DNA of 64,000 nt from an uncultured Clostridia bacterium (lineage in GTDB: Bacteria; Bacillota; Clostridia; TANB77; CAG-508), in NCBI GenBank assembly GCA_934130975.1, contig CAKOYU010000008.1:5510-69509 (forward strand). The letters are read 5' to 3'. A program made the position numbers and the translations under genes. The notes under the pieces were generated by a model. The model was not told the DNA's origin and did no database searches. It worked only from the letters and a program-made list of their open reading frames with translations. Each line of letters starts with the position of its first letter. Within the stretch, counting starts at the first letter, position 1. Shown one piece after another: positions 51,633-60,519 of this stretch.

Positions 51633-52229
51633 TTATTTCACCCCCATTTCAAAAACTTGAATTTTATGTACAGCAAGTCCTGTAACAGCTTCTACAGCAC
51701 TTACTATTGCAGACTTCACACTTGAATCTTTTGCACCTTGCGCAGTTATAATTGCTCCTTCTATAACAGGCATAACAACTTTTTCTGTAATCGGCTTACT
51801 TTGTCCACTTTCATCAGAACATACAATTTCTTTTTTACTTTCAGTTTCTTTTACATCTTTACTGGTTCCATCTTTGGAGTTCTCTTTTGTAGTACTTTCT
51901 GATGTCGTTTCATTATACATTGCTACCACACTACTACTTTCAGAATATTTTATTAATACTTTTACTTTTCCTACCCCATCCATACTTCCTAATATGTCTT
52001 CTAGTTTTGCTTCTAAATCATCTGTATTTGTTGCATCAGAATTTGAATTTTGGGCTAGTACTTTTGAATTATCTTGTTTCTTTTCTTGACTTCCTTTATT
52101 GTCTGATGTCCACATACTATTTATTATTAGTACTGTTACTATTAATATTATTATAAATATAATAATATTCTCCATTTGCTTCTTTTTTTCTTTTTCATTA
52201 TCACTTTTTTTGAAAAAATCCTTAAACAT
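51633..52229 (-). CDS. spoIIIAG: Stage III sporulation protein AG
   Basis: A 198-residue protein with one membrane segment (about 20-40), a low-complexity linker and a ring-forming domain (LEDILGSMDGVGKVKVLIKY ... VIEGAIITAQGA ... LAVHKIQVFEMGVK). SpoIIIAG forms a large ring in the mother-cell membrane that is part of the channel to the forespore. Length and motifs are standard. The stop codon abuts the spoIIIAH start. Confidence 0.95.
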   Translation of the reverse strand: MFKDFFKKSDNEKEKKKQMENIIIFIIILIVTVLIINSMWTSDNKGSQEKKQDNSKVLAQNSNSDATNTDDLEAKLEDILGSMDGVGKVKVLIKYSESSSVVAMYNETTSESTTKENSKDGTSKDVKETESKKEIVCSDESGQSKPITEKVVMPVIEGAIITAQGAKDSSVKSAIVSAVEAVTGLAVHKIQVFEMGVK

Positions 52230-52252
52230 TTTTCCTCCTTTTGTAGCCTAAA

Positions 52253-52750
52253 CTACTTTATAATTATTTTGATTTTATCTTTTGATATTTCATATTCTTC
52301 CGCAAGTTCTTTCACTTTTTTATCGATTTCTCCTTCATCTGCCGGTCCTTGAATCTTTACTGTTATTAAATGTATTCCTGCATTTTTCTTATTTGTATCA
52401 AGTTCTGCATCAACTATACATCTTTCAACTGTAAAACCTGCATTTTCAAATTTTGATGTTGTATTTTTTTGTAATTCTTCTAAATAGATTTTTTCTATCC
52501 TCTCATCCATAGATGATTGGTCTATTTCATATGTCGAATTTGTTTCATATTTTTCTATATTATAGTTTTCTACAGAAATTGCTTCTTTATTCTTTATAAC
52601 AGGAGAAATTATATTAAATAAAACATATACTCCTATCACCATTTGTATGTATTTTCGATTTTTGTTTTTAGGTAAAATCAATTCTATAATTGTAGCAATA
52701 ATAACTGCTAGTACTATTTGTTCAGCCCATGAACTAATAAAATTAATCAT
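52253..52750 (-). CDS. spoIIIAF: Stage III sporulation protein AF
   Basis: A 165-residue protein with two N-terminal membrane segments (about 8-26 and 33-52) and a C-terminal domain ending EYEISKDKIKIIIK; the segment WAEQIVLAVIIATIIELILP is typical of SpoIIIAF. It is a component of the SpoIIIA-SpoIIQ channel. The start overlaps the spoIIIAE stop by four bases (ATGA), which implies coupled translation. Confidence 0.95.
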   Translation of the reverse strand: MINFISSWAEQIVLAVIIATIIELILPKNKNRKYIQMVIGVYVLFNIISPVIKNKEAISVENYNIEKYETNSTYEIDQSSMDERIEKIYLEELQKNTTSKFENAGFTVERCIVDAELDTNKKNAGIHLITVKIQGPADEGEIDKKVKELAEEYEISKDKIKIIIK

Positions 52751-53889
52751 CTATACATCATCCCACTATTTGAAATTTTGATTACTAATGTTACACCAAT
52801 AATTAGTATTACAGACAAACTGCATAGAATTGCTAGTAATAGTTTAAATACTCCACTCATTTCATCTAAAAGTTTTACTATTTTGTCATCTGCCACAGGT
52901 TGCACTACTGCTGATGCTAGGCTATACATTATGCTTAATGTTGCTATTTTCAAAACTGGTAATATGCATATTCCTATTATTACTATTACTCCAACAACTC
53001 CTACTGCATTTTTTAAAATTACTCCACATCCAAGCACACTATCAACTACATCTCCTAATACTTTTCCCACTACTGGTATTACACTTGACACTACTGCTTT
53101 TGCAGTTTTTGCTGTAACTCCATCCACACTACTACTTAATGTTCCTTCTAATGATACTACTCCTACAAATATTGTTAATACTATTCCTAAAAACCAGACT
53201 ACTCCAGATTTTAAAAATTTTGATATTTTCTCTACTTGTACTCTATCAGAAATTTTTGATATTATTGAAAATACTACTATTATTAGCACAATTGGTATTA
53301 ATGCATCTACAATTATATTTCCTATAAAGTTGCTTATAAATAACACAATTGGCTCTAACACTGAACTTGTAGTAATATTTCCTGTATATACCATAAGTGT
53401 AAGTAGAAGCGGCATAAGTAGATTTATAAATCCTACTAAATTGTTTGCTGTTTCCTTTATTAATTTGATTATTTCTGTAAAATTTGACATGATTAATGTT
53501 ACAATTAATATGTATTGAACAAAATAAATTATCTGTGACACATTACTATTATCTAAACTATCTGTTATTGATTTTAAAATTCCATGTATTACTATTATTA
53601 CTAATATACTTATCAGTATCTTTATATTTGAACTAACTTCATTTCCTAAAATTTTGATTATTTTCTTATATATTGTTTGATTATTGACTTTTCCTTGTAC
53701 TGCTTGATTGAATATATCAGATAAATCCATATCCTCAAAAAAATCTCCAGTATATTCTTGTGCTTGATTTATAAATCCACTTATATTAAATTTTTCTTGT
53801 GTTGATGACATTATTTCTTCTTTTGTTTCTGCTGAGACTTTCGTTGGTATTATTAGTATTAGGATAAATATTAAAATTATTTTTTTCAT
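52747..53889 (-). CDS. spoIIIAE: Stage III sporulation protein AE
   Basis: A 380-residue polytopic membrane protein. A signal-like N-terminus (MKKIILIFILILIIPTKVSA) is followed by an exported segment with EDMDLSDIFNQAVQG and about seven or eight membrane helices; LLMPLLLTLMVYTGN and DRVQVEKISKFLKSG are family-like blocks. SpoIIIAE is the large permease-like part of the SpoIIIA complex. Length and topology are as expected. It lies between spoIIIAD and spoIIIAF. Confidence 0.95.
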   Translation of the reverse strand: MKKIILIFILILIIPTKVSAETKEEIMSSTQEKFNISGFINQAQEYTGDFFEDMDLSDIFNQAVQGKVNNQTIYKKIIKILGNEVSSNIKILISILVIIVIHGILKSITDSLDNSNVSQIIYFVQYILIVTLIMSNFTEIIKLIKETANNLVGFINLLMPLLLTLMVYTGNITTSSVLEPIVLFISNFIGNIIVDALIPIVLIIVVFSIISKISDRVQVEKISKFLKSGVVWFLGIVLTIFVGVVSLEGTLSSSVDGVTAKTAKAVVSSVIPVVGKVLGDVVDSVLGCGVILKNAVGVVGVIVIIGICILPVLKIATLSIMYSLASAVVQPVADDKIVKLLDEMSGVFKLLLAILCSLSVILIIGVTLVIKISNSGMMYR

Positions 53890-53911
53890 ATTAATCCTTT
53901 CTAGCCGTTGA

Positions 53912-54301
53912 CTATGGCAAAATCTCGATTATTAATTCTAATAAGCTTGATATTATTGGTATAGACATTGCAATTATAATAACTTTACTACCAATTTCTA
54001 TTTTACTAGCTATTGCCTTTTCTCCTGCGTCTGTACAAATACTAACTGCAAATTCTGTAATAATTGCTATTCCAGTAATTTTAAGTAATATGCTTAAAAA
54101 CTGTTTATTGATATATGTCTTATCAGAAATTGATTTAAGCAGATTTATAATTCCAGTAATTTTACTCATTATAAATGCCAGAATTAAAATTCCAGCAACT
54201 ATTGAAACATATATTGCATATTCTGGTCTATATTGCTTTAAAATAATTGCTATTACTAATGCAATTAAACCTATCCCAACTATTTTTATTATTTCTTCCA
54301 T
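53912..54301 (-). CDS. spoIIIAD: Stage III sporulation protein AD
   Basis: A 129-residue protein with four hydrophobic segments; VGIGLIALVIAIILKQYRPEYAIY and ITEFAVSICTDAGEKAIASKIE are diagnostic of SpoIIIAD. It resembles FliQ-type export components and works with SpoIIIAC in the membrane. Normal length and operon position. Confidence 0.95.
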   Translation of the reverse strand: MEEIIKIVGIGLIALVIAIILKQYRPEYAIYVSIVAGILILAFIMSKITGIINLLKSISDKTYINKQFLSILLKITGIAIITEFAVSICTDAGEKAIASKIEIGSKVIIIAMSIPIISSLLELIIEILP

Positions 54302-54329
54302 CGTTAATCACCTTCCTTAAGTGTAAAGT

Positions 54330-54524
54330 TTATAAATTGAATAAGGTTCTAACTGTCTGAAATAGCGAACTTATCTCTTTTATTACCATTGACAAAACTA
54401 TAACAAGTCCAGCCAAAGTAGTCATCATTGCTTGATCTTCCCTTCCAGCTCTAACTAATACCTGATGCAAAACAGCAACTAATATACCTATTGCTGCAAT
54501 TTTAAACAATAAATTTATATCCAT
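54330..54524 (-). CDS. spoIIIAC: Stage III sporulation protein AC
   Basis: A 64-residue protein with two membrane helices, normal for SpoIIIAC (about 66). Motifs DINLLFKIAAIGILVAVLHQVL and AGREDQAMMTTLAGLVIVL (short parts quoted) match the family. It lies between spoIIIAB and spoIIIAD, as in all spore formers. Confidence 0.95.
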   Translation of the reverse strand: MDINLLFKIAAIGILVAVLHQVLVRAGREDQAMMTTLAGLVIVLSMVIKEISSLFQTVRTLFNL

Positions 54525-54570
54525 CTTTTATTTCCATCCTTCCCAAGTGTAAGAATCCGATTAACCAAAC

Positions 54571-55095
54571 TCAAACCAATATAATAACAAAAACTAAACC
54601 TGCCACAACACCCAAAGTTTTATATATTTTTTGATTTTTCTTTTTCTCTTCTTCCGCATTTTCAATTTGCATATCCAAAAAATTTTCAGTCACTTCAATT
54701 TCACTAATTTGTCCTTCGACATCTGTTTGTCCGAGTAACTTCCCCAACTTTTTCAAAACATCTTTATCTTCTTGTTTTATACTTATATCAGCATCTTGTA
54801 TACAATTCTCCCAAACATCTTTAACTTGATAATATGATAATTGATTTGCCATTTGTCCAAAAACTTTCTCAATCTCAGTATCATTATCTTTAGCAATTTG
54901 TTTAAATATTTCAGCCAACGGCTCATATGTAAATTTAATTTTTGTTTTCATTATGTTTAAAATAGTCTTAAACTCTTTCAGCTCTACAACTCTATTTTGA
55001 TATGACTTAGATATCAAAAAACCTATTGCTGTAGATAGTCCAAAAATTCCTATTAATAACAAATATTTAACACCTTGAATTATAGACAAATACAT
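54571..55095 (-). CDS. spoIIIAB: Stage III sporulation protein AB
   Basis: A 174-residue protein with a membrane segment at each end (about 10-28 and 154-173) and a helical domain between (ELKEFKTILNIMKTKIKFTYEP, GKLLGQTDVEGQISEIE). This GspF-like fold is SpoIIIAB. The start overlaps the end of spoIIIAA by 16 bases, so the two are translationally linked. Confidence 0.95.
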   Translation of the reverse strand: MYLSIIQGVKYLLLIGIFGLSTAIGFLISKSYQNRVVELKEFKTILNIMKTKIKFTYEPLAEIFKQIAKDNDTEIEKVFGQMANQLSYYQVKDVWENCIQDADISIKQEDKDVLKKLGKLLGQTDVEGQISEIEVTENFLDMQIENAEEEKKKNQKIYKTLGVVAGLVFVIILV

Positions 55096-56037
55096 TCTAA
55101 TTCTCCTTTCCTTTTAGGATTTAATATTATAATTCTCTCAAATATTTTTTTATTTAATAACTTTGATAATTCAGGATTTCTACTAACTTCATCTATATCT
55201 TTGCCATGAGCTGTAAAAATACCTTTCACACCTGAACACATTGCATAATCAATTGCCTTTATATCCTCTACACTACCAATCTCATCACAAACAATAACAT
55301 CTGGAGCCATAGAACGCACTAATATTCTCATTGCCTCTGGTTTGGGCATATTATCAATAACATCAGTTCTAATTCCAACATCATTTTGAGGAATCCCCTT
55401 ATACATTGCAGCAATTTCGCCTCTTTCATCAACAACTCCAACCGTCTTCCCCTTAAATCCTAACACTTTAATACCATTACTAATATTTCTTACAATATCT
55501 CTTAAAAGAGTAGTTTTGCCACATCCAGGAGGAGAAACTATTAAAGTATTGTAAATACTATTATTATAAGTATCAATCAAATCCTCTATAACTGGATTAC
55601 TACACCCAATTCGTTGACTTGCAATTCTAAAATTCAAACTAGAAACATAATTAACATTTATAACCTGTCCATTATCAACAACTGCACTACCAACAATTCC
55701 AACTCTATTACCACCTTTAATTGTTATATAGCCATCACATATCTGCTTTCTATACGAGTAAATTGAGCTTTCACATACTTTTTCAAAAGCTTGTAAAACC
55801 TCCTCTTGACTGACAATATAATCTGTAATTTGTGTATCTTGTCCAATTTTTAATGCTAATGGCTTATTGCTTCGTAATCTTATTTCTTCAATTTGCACAT
55901 TTGGGACCGGTTCTGTTTTGTTCACTGCGCATTTGGGACCGGTTCTGTTTTGTCCCAAGAATGGTACTTTTTTGCTCATTTATGATTTTTTTAATTTTAA
56001 TTGGCAAATATTCTAATACTATTTCTAATCTTGTCAT
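55080..56037 (-). pseudogene. spoIIIAA: Stage III sporulation protein AA ATPase, 5' end altered by repeat insertion
   Basis: SpoIIIAA is the secretion ATPase of the SpoIIIA-SpoIIQ channel. The ATPase core is intact: IEEIRLRSNKPLALKIG, Walker A SPPGCGKTTLLRDI, VDERGEIAAMYKG and Walker B DVIVCDEIGSVEDIKA. The natural start, ATG 56037 with AAGGAG seven bases upstream, gives a proper N-terminus (MTRLEIVLEYLPIKIKKI) but this frame stops at 55888. The core is in the +1 frame, open from an ATG at 55979 that has no ribosome site. Two 32-bp repeat units lie at the break; 64 bases is one more than a multiple of three, so their removal would rejoin the frames. Function could persist by reinitiation, but is doubtful. 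Confidence 0.85.
55894..55953. repeat. Tandem 32-bp palindromic repeat inside spoIIIAA
   Basis: Two units with period exactly 32 (55894-55921 and 55926-55953 match at 27 of 28). Each contains ACAAAACAGAACCGGTCCCAAATG on the minus strand. The first unit read on that strand, with TTGGGAC before it and GTCCCAA at the end, is an inverted repeat. GC content is far above the surroundings, pointing to foreign origin. Confidence 0.85.
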
Positions 56038-56074
56038 ATTTGAACTCCTTCTTTTTACATCGTACATGCACAAA

Positions 56075-56104
56075 AAGAGCATATATAATAATATATATGC
56101 TCTT
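56075..56104 (-). terminator. Intrinsic terminator after the gene at 56136
   Basis: AAGAGCATATAT-loop-ATATATGCTCTT followed by TTTGTGC on the minus strand. It lies directly upstream of spoIIIAA, whose promoter must be within about 40 bases. Confidence 0.85.
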
Positions 56105-56135
56105 GCATTTAATTTTAGAACCACTACATTTAATT

Positions 56136-57446
56136 TTATTCTAATCCTAAATTTTCATAGATTGTTTCTAATAAATTATTTAATTCATCTTCTGATGTAT
56201 CATTTAATACTACAACATTGTCTGAATTAAATGACTCTATTTCAGCATTTTGAATAAATGTAATTGTATTATTGTAATTTATCTGCATTGCTGATTTATT
56301 ACTATCTTCTCCATATTCTATTGTTGCTTCAATACTTTCTTCTACATCATCTAATTTTGAAAGATTTTTGAATCCCATTTTTATTTGAATATTACTTCCT
56401 TCTCCTAAATCTTGAGTAACTACATTTATTGTATATGTAGTAGCATCTTCATTCTCATCTTTAGCTATACTTATTTGATTTTGCATTTCATTTGCTTCAA
56501 ATGTTTTTACAATTAATTTATTATCTTCTTTTTCTGCTGTTGCAATTGTTTCTGTTCCATTTTCATCAGTTGTATTTATTTCGCATTTTACTAATTTTCT
56601 TGATTTTATATATAATGATATTGACATTTTATCTTGATCTGTATGTTTTACATCTTTTAATGCATTTACAAACTCATCTATTTGTTTTTTCAATTCGTCT
56701 ACTGTTGTTCCATCTGATAATTTATTTAGTAATTTTTCATCATTCTTTAATTCATTTGCCATTTTTTCTATTATTGAAACAAATTGATCTGCTGTCATAT
56801 TTACTGTTACTTTTGTTTGACCATCTACTTTTGATTTCTCAAACATATCATTATCTACACTATTATAAAATACTCTAGAATATTTATCCTTTATATTTTG
56901 TAATTCTTCTGTTGTAAATTGTATGTTTTCCCAATCTATTTGGTTTGGAATCTCATTTGAATTATCCATTCCTAATTTTTCAAATAATGATTTTAAATTT
57001 TCATTTTTTACAGCAATATATTTGTCATATAATAATCTTGATTGTATTCCATATGTTTCTCCATCACGTCTAATTTTTATTGGAACATTTATTCCTTGTG
57101 CTAATGCAACTGTTATTTCTTGTTCTGCTTTTTTTTGAGAATTGTCAACCTTCCCTTCTATTTTAATTTTACCATTACTTAGTAAATCATATGCATCACT
57201 TGATGTTTCATTGTTTTTTACATTTGCTGTAATTTCTCCTTTGTTCGAAAAAGCTGTAGTTTTTTCTTTTTCTAAATATTTAGATAAATCTTCACTTTTT
57301 AAATCACTAGTAAGATCATCTGATAATAAATATGAGAAAAATAGTTGTTTTTTTGTTTTTAACATGTCTGTTGCAAAACATGTATATCCTATCCCAGCTC
57401 CTAATAATACTATTAGCAATATTGCTAATAAAATTTTCTTTTTCAT
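56136..57446 (-). CDS. Unknown secreted or membrane-anchored protein
   Basis: I do not recognise this 436-residue protein. It has a signal or anchor segment (about 4-24, ILLAILLIVLLGAGIGYTCF) and a long extracytoplasmic part with alternating strands and helices, rich in Glu, Asp, Asn and Lys. Two similar beta-rich halves may exist: KGEITANVKNNETS ... KIKIEGKVDNSQKKAEQEITV and KLVKCEINTTDENGTETIATA. A soluble carrier-like or anti-sigma-like fold is possible but unproven. It precedes the spoIIIA operon with a terminator between. Confidence 0.6.
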   Translation of the reverse strand: MKKKILLAILLIVLLGAGIGYTCFATDMLKTKKQLFFSYLLSDDLTSDLKSEDLSKYLEKEKTTAFSNKGEITANVKNNETSSDAYDLLSNGKIKIEGKVDNSQKKAEQEITVALAQGINVPIKIRRDGETYGIQSRLLYDKYIAVKNENLKSLFEKLGMDNSNEIPNQIDWENIQFTTEELQNIKDKYSRVFYNSVDNDMFEKSKVDGQTKVTVNMTADQFVSIIEKMANELKNDEKLLNKLSDGTTVDELKKQIDEFVNALKDVKHTDQDKMSISLYIKSRKLVKCEINTTDENGTETIATAEKEDNKLIVKTFEANEMQNQISIAKDENEDATTYTINVVTQDLGEGSNIQIKMGFKNLSKLDDVEESIEATIEYGEDSNKSAMQINYNNTITFIQNAEIESFNSDNVVVLNDTSEDELNNLLETIYENLGLE

Positions 57447-57565
57447 TTTTTACCCCTTTCTTTAGCATATTATATGCCATAAAAATTAATATATTTATAG
57501 TTTACTATAATAAAAAAAAACTGTCAACATTTTTAAAAATTTGACAATTTTTTTCTATATATTTT

Positions 57566-58291
57566 TTATTCTTCCCAATTGTGATATACATCCATAACAT
57601 CATCTAATTCTTCTAATCTTTCAATTAGTCTTTCCATTTTTTCAACTCCTGCTTCATCTAATGCAACTGTTGTTGTTGGAATCATTTGAACTTCTGCTTC
57701 TAAGAATGTTAAACCAGATTCTTCTAATTTTTCTCTTACATCTGAAAAATCTGATGGTGTTGTTGTTATTTCATATACTTCTTCTGATGAATTGAAGTCT
57801 TCTGCTCCTGCTTCTAATGCTGTCATCATTAATTCTTCTTCATCCATATCTGTTGAAGCTTTTTCTATAACTATAACTCCTTTTTTATCAAACATGTATG
57901 ATACACACCCTGTTGTTCCTAAATTTCCTCCTGCTTTATCAAATACATGTCTTACATCTGCTGCAGTTCTATTTCTATTATCTGTATTTGCATTTACTAT
58001 TACAGCAACTCCATTTGGTCCATATCCTTCATATACTACTTCTTCGTAATTTGCTGAATTTCCTTCTCCTGATGCTTTTTTTATCGCATTGTTTATTGTA
58101 TCATTTGGCATGTTTGCTGCTTTACATTTTGCTATAACATCTTTTAATTTTGAATTTCCAGCTGGGTCTGGTCCACCTTGTTTTACTGCTATTAATAATT
58201 CTCTTCCTAATTTTGTAAATATTTTTCCTCTTGCTGCATCAGCTTTTCCTTTTTTAGCTTGTATGTTGTGCCATTTTGAATGCCCACTCAT
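57566..58291 (-). CDS. yebC: YebC/PmpR family translation or transcription regulator
   Basis: A 241-residue YebC family protein. The N-terminus MSGHSKWHNIQAKKGKAD and GKIFTKLGRELLIAVKQGG are diagnostic, and ALEAGAEDF and EAEVQMIPTTTV follow in the later domains. Older work called it a DNA-binding regulator; recent work links some members to relief of ribosome stalling at proline runs. The start at 58291 has AAGGAGG nine bases upstream; the longer frame starting seven codons earlier has none. A dispersed repeat lies about 130 bases upstream. Confidence 0.95.
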   Translation of the reverse strand: MSGHSKWHNIQAKKGKADAARGKIFTKLGRELLIAVKQGGPDPAGNSKLKDVIAKCKAANMPNDTINNAIKKASGEGNSANYEEVVYEGYGPNGVAVIVNANTDNRNRTAADVRHVFDKAGGNLGTTGCVSYMFDKKGVIVIEKASTDMDEEELMMTALEAGAEDFNSSEEVYEITTTPSDFSDVREKLEESGLTFLEAEVQMIPTTTVALDEAGVEKMERLIERLEELDDVMDVYHNWEE

Positions 58292-58419
58292 TTTATCTTT
58301 CCTCCTTTTCATTTTTTCTTTATTTTAAGGTATCTATTCCTTATTCTATTTCAAAAAAGTCATATCAAGTATATCACATAATTTCAGTTTTGTGTAGTCT
58401 TTTTATAAATATTTTTCTT

Positions 58420-58463
58420 GATTGCGACACCAATGTATAAAAAAACAATATAGTACTAATTTT
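58420..58463. repeat. Dispersed intergenic repeat, copy 2
   Basis: Matches 43897-43939 (GATTGCGACACC...TATAAAAAA...CAATATA) with about five differences and one extra A. It is downstream of the GGDEF gene and upstream of yebC. Confidence 0.75.
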
Positions 58464-58531
58464 CTAAATATATTTTTTACTGTAAATTACTAATGAAAAA
58501 ATGCAAGCTTTTACACTTGCATTTTAGAGTA

Positions 58532-59647
58532 TTACTTATTTTTTTGTTTTTCTTTATACTTCTTTTTGTATGTATACATTTCGCTATCAGCCTTATTTTT
58601 GGTATCTCCTACCGTATATACACTATTAGGATCATATATTGAAACTCCATAGGATACATGAGGTAATTCTGGTACACTCATTTTTTCGATTTCAAGTTTC
58701 TCAATAAATTTTTTGTTAATTTCTTCAATTTTATCAATATTTTTCTCCAATATTACTGCAAATTCGTCTCCTCCTATGCGATAACATTTTCCATATGGGC
58801 TATATTGTTCTTTAATTATTCTAGCAATTGCACTTAAAACTCTATCTCCAAAATCATGACCTAAATTGTCATTTATGAATTTGAAGTTATTCGCATCAAA
58901 TATTATGAGTGCAAACTTCTTATTTTCATTATTTTCTAGATATGTATTATAACAACTCTGGTTCAACAAGCCAGTTAACTTATCTATGCTCTGTATTAAT
59001 CCATTATAATATATATACATATACATTCCCGAAATAGCGACTGTTAGCCAACAAGTTTTAGTTTCAGGATTGAAAATTTGTATAAATACACCCAAAATAA
59101 TAAACGCTAATATTGAATTTATTTCTAACCGTTTGTTATTTTGAGAATATTTACTAAATTTTAATGCACTAGAGATCATATATATTGTTGATAATATAAA
59201 AGTAATAATATATATATTATATAATTCTGCATGATAATATATATTTTTTTCATCGACCAAAAATACTTCTCCACCAATCATTAAAACTTCTTCTAATGTC
59301 ATAGATACAATCGTAATTTTTAGCAATAATTCATTAATTTTTGATGAAGTTTCTTTTATTTCAAAAATAGTCTTTGAACATATTATTGGTAATACTGGTA
59401 GAATACTGAGCTCCATAAATTTAATTACTCTATGAAATATTATATCTATATTATACCAATTGCAAAATCTTTTTCCATCAATGCTGTTTCCTATCCATTC
59501 ACAACTTGCTCCTATAGTGAGCAAGATAAATGTTATTATAAATCCTTTCCGTATCCTCCTGTCAAAATGGTTATTTGATATGATTATTGTTAGTAAAACT
59601 AAAACTATTGATATTGTAAGTGTCATTAATGCTGTATAATAATCCAT
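58532..59647 (-). CDS. Diguanylate cyclase with seven-helix membrane sensor
   Basis: A 371-residue protein. The first about 215 residues have seven or so membrane helices, similar to 7TM sensor regions. The GGDEF domain (about 218-371) is complete: DKLTGLLNQSCYN, IIFDANNFKFINDNLGHDFGD and the active-site loop RIGGDEFAVILE. It should make cyclic di-GMP from two GTP in response to a membrane signal. No inhibitory RxxD site is seen before the loop. No EAL domain is in the window. It is monocistronic. Confidence 0.92.
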   Translation of the reverse strand: MDYYTALMTLTISIVLVLLTIIISNNHFDRRIRKGFIITFILLTIGASCEWIGNSIDGKRFCNWYNIDIIFHRVIKFMELSILPVLPIICSKTIFEIKETSSKINELLLKITIVSMTLEEVLMIGGEVFLVDEKNIYYHAELYNIYIITFILSTIYMISSALKFSKYSQNNKRLEINSILAFIILGVFIQIFNPETKTCWLTVAISGMYMYIYYNGLIQSIDKLTGLLNQSCYNTYLENNENKKFALIIFDANNFKFINDNLGHDFGDRVLSAIARIIKEQYSPYGKCYRIGGDEFAVILEKNIDKIEEINKKFIEKLEIEKMSVPELPHVSYGVSIYDPNSVYTVGDTKNKADSEMYTYKKKYKEKQKNK

Positions 59648-59890
59648 ATTTTTATCCTCCTGTCATTGTACAAAAAAACATCCTACTCTTAACATATTAC
59701 TAAACTGATAGTAATAATTCTACAAAATTACAACATATATTATATACATCTTTTAACAAAATTGCAATACTATACATAAATATAATTCATTTTTTGTTAC
59801 AAATGTAACTAAACTATATAAATTTTTACAAATTAATAATATATAAAGCATATATAAAATTAGCCTTAAATTCTGAAAAAAGTCAATAAA

Positions 59891-60439
59891 TTATTTTATA
59901 GATTTTCCTAATTCATATGCCTTTTGTAATTCTTCAGTTTTCTCTTTTATATCTCCAATATTGTGTACACCACCTACTAATATTTCTCCAAGATTATCCC
60001 ATTCCATATGTTTTAGCATACCATTAAACCAATATTTTGACTCTTCAAATCCATTGCCAGCACCAGCCATAATTAAGATTGCTCCTTTATTGCCTCTTGC
60101 ATATTCTCTTTTTAACTCTTCAACTGCAAATAATCTATCAAAAGCCATTTTTAGTTGCCCACTAATTGTCCAATAATATAATGGAGATGCTAATACTACA
60201 ACATCGGCTTCCTTAAAATATGGATATATTTGAATCATATCATCTTTTTGAACACATGGACATTCTGCATTTTTTCCTCCTCCAAAGCATCCTAAGCATC
60301 CATGTATATTCATTTTTCCTAAATTAAATATCTGTACCTCATTACCACTTTCTTTTGCTCCTCTTTCAAATTCTTTGATCAAACATGATGTGTTTCCAAC
60401 TATTCTCGGACTTCCATTTAATACTAATATCTTTTTCAT
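59891..60439 (-). CDS. NADPH-dependent FMN reductase/iron-sulfur flavoprotein
   Basis: A 182-residue flavodoxin-like protein. The FMN-binding motif LVLNGSPRIVGNTSCLI is at the N-terminus, a Cys-rich loop HGCLGCFGGGKNAECPC follows (four Cys, possible iron-sulfur site), and ASPLYYWTISGQLKMAFDR is the second FMN motif. Such proteins reduce quinones, flavins or nitro compounds. It is divergent from an HxlR regulator, which probably controls it. The ATG at 60439 fits better than a GTG two codons earlier, though its distance from AAAGGAG is long. Confidence 0.88.
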   Translation of the reverse strand: MKKILVLNGSPRIVGNTSCLIKEFERGAKESGNEVQIFNLGKMNIHGCLGCFGGGKNAECPCVQKDDMIQIYPYFKEADVVVLASPLYYWTISGQLKMAFDRLFAVEELKREYARGNKGAILIMAGAGNGFEESKYWFNGMLKHMEWDNLGEILVGGVHNIGDIKEKTEELQKAYELGKSIK

Positions 60440-60452
60440 TATCACTTCACTC

Positions 60453-60494
60453 CTTTACAAAACTATTATAATATGTTACAATCATTTTGTAAAG
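60453..60494. promoter_or_regulatory. Overlapping divergent promoters inside an inverted repeat
   Basis: Arms CTTTACAAAA (60453-60462) and TTTTGTAAAG (60485-60494) are exact complements. Plus: TTTACA 60454-60459, spacer 17, TACAAT 60477-60482 for hxlR. Minus: TTTACA 60488-60493, spacer 17, TATAAT 60465-60470 for the flavoprotein. Each promoter's -35 lies in an arm of the repeat; this is the likely HxlR operator. Confidence 0.8.
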
Positions 60495-60519
60495 TACTTA
60501 CCTAAAGGAGAGTGTAAAG

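Noticed and set aside
52778..53518. 246-codon plus-strand frame
   Set aside because: Antisense shadow of spoIIIAE; Thr/Ile-rich composition arises from the reverse complement of a membrane protein.
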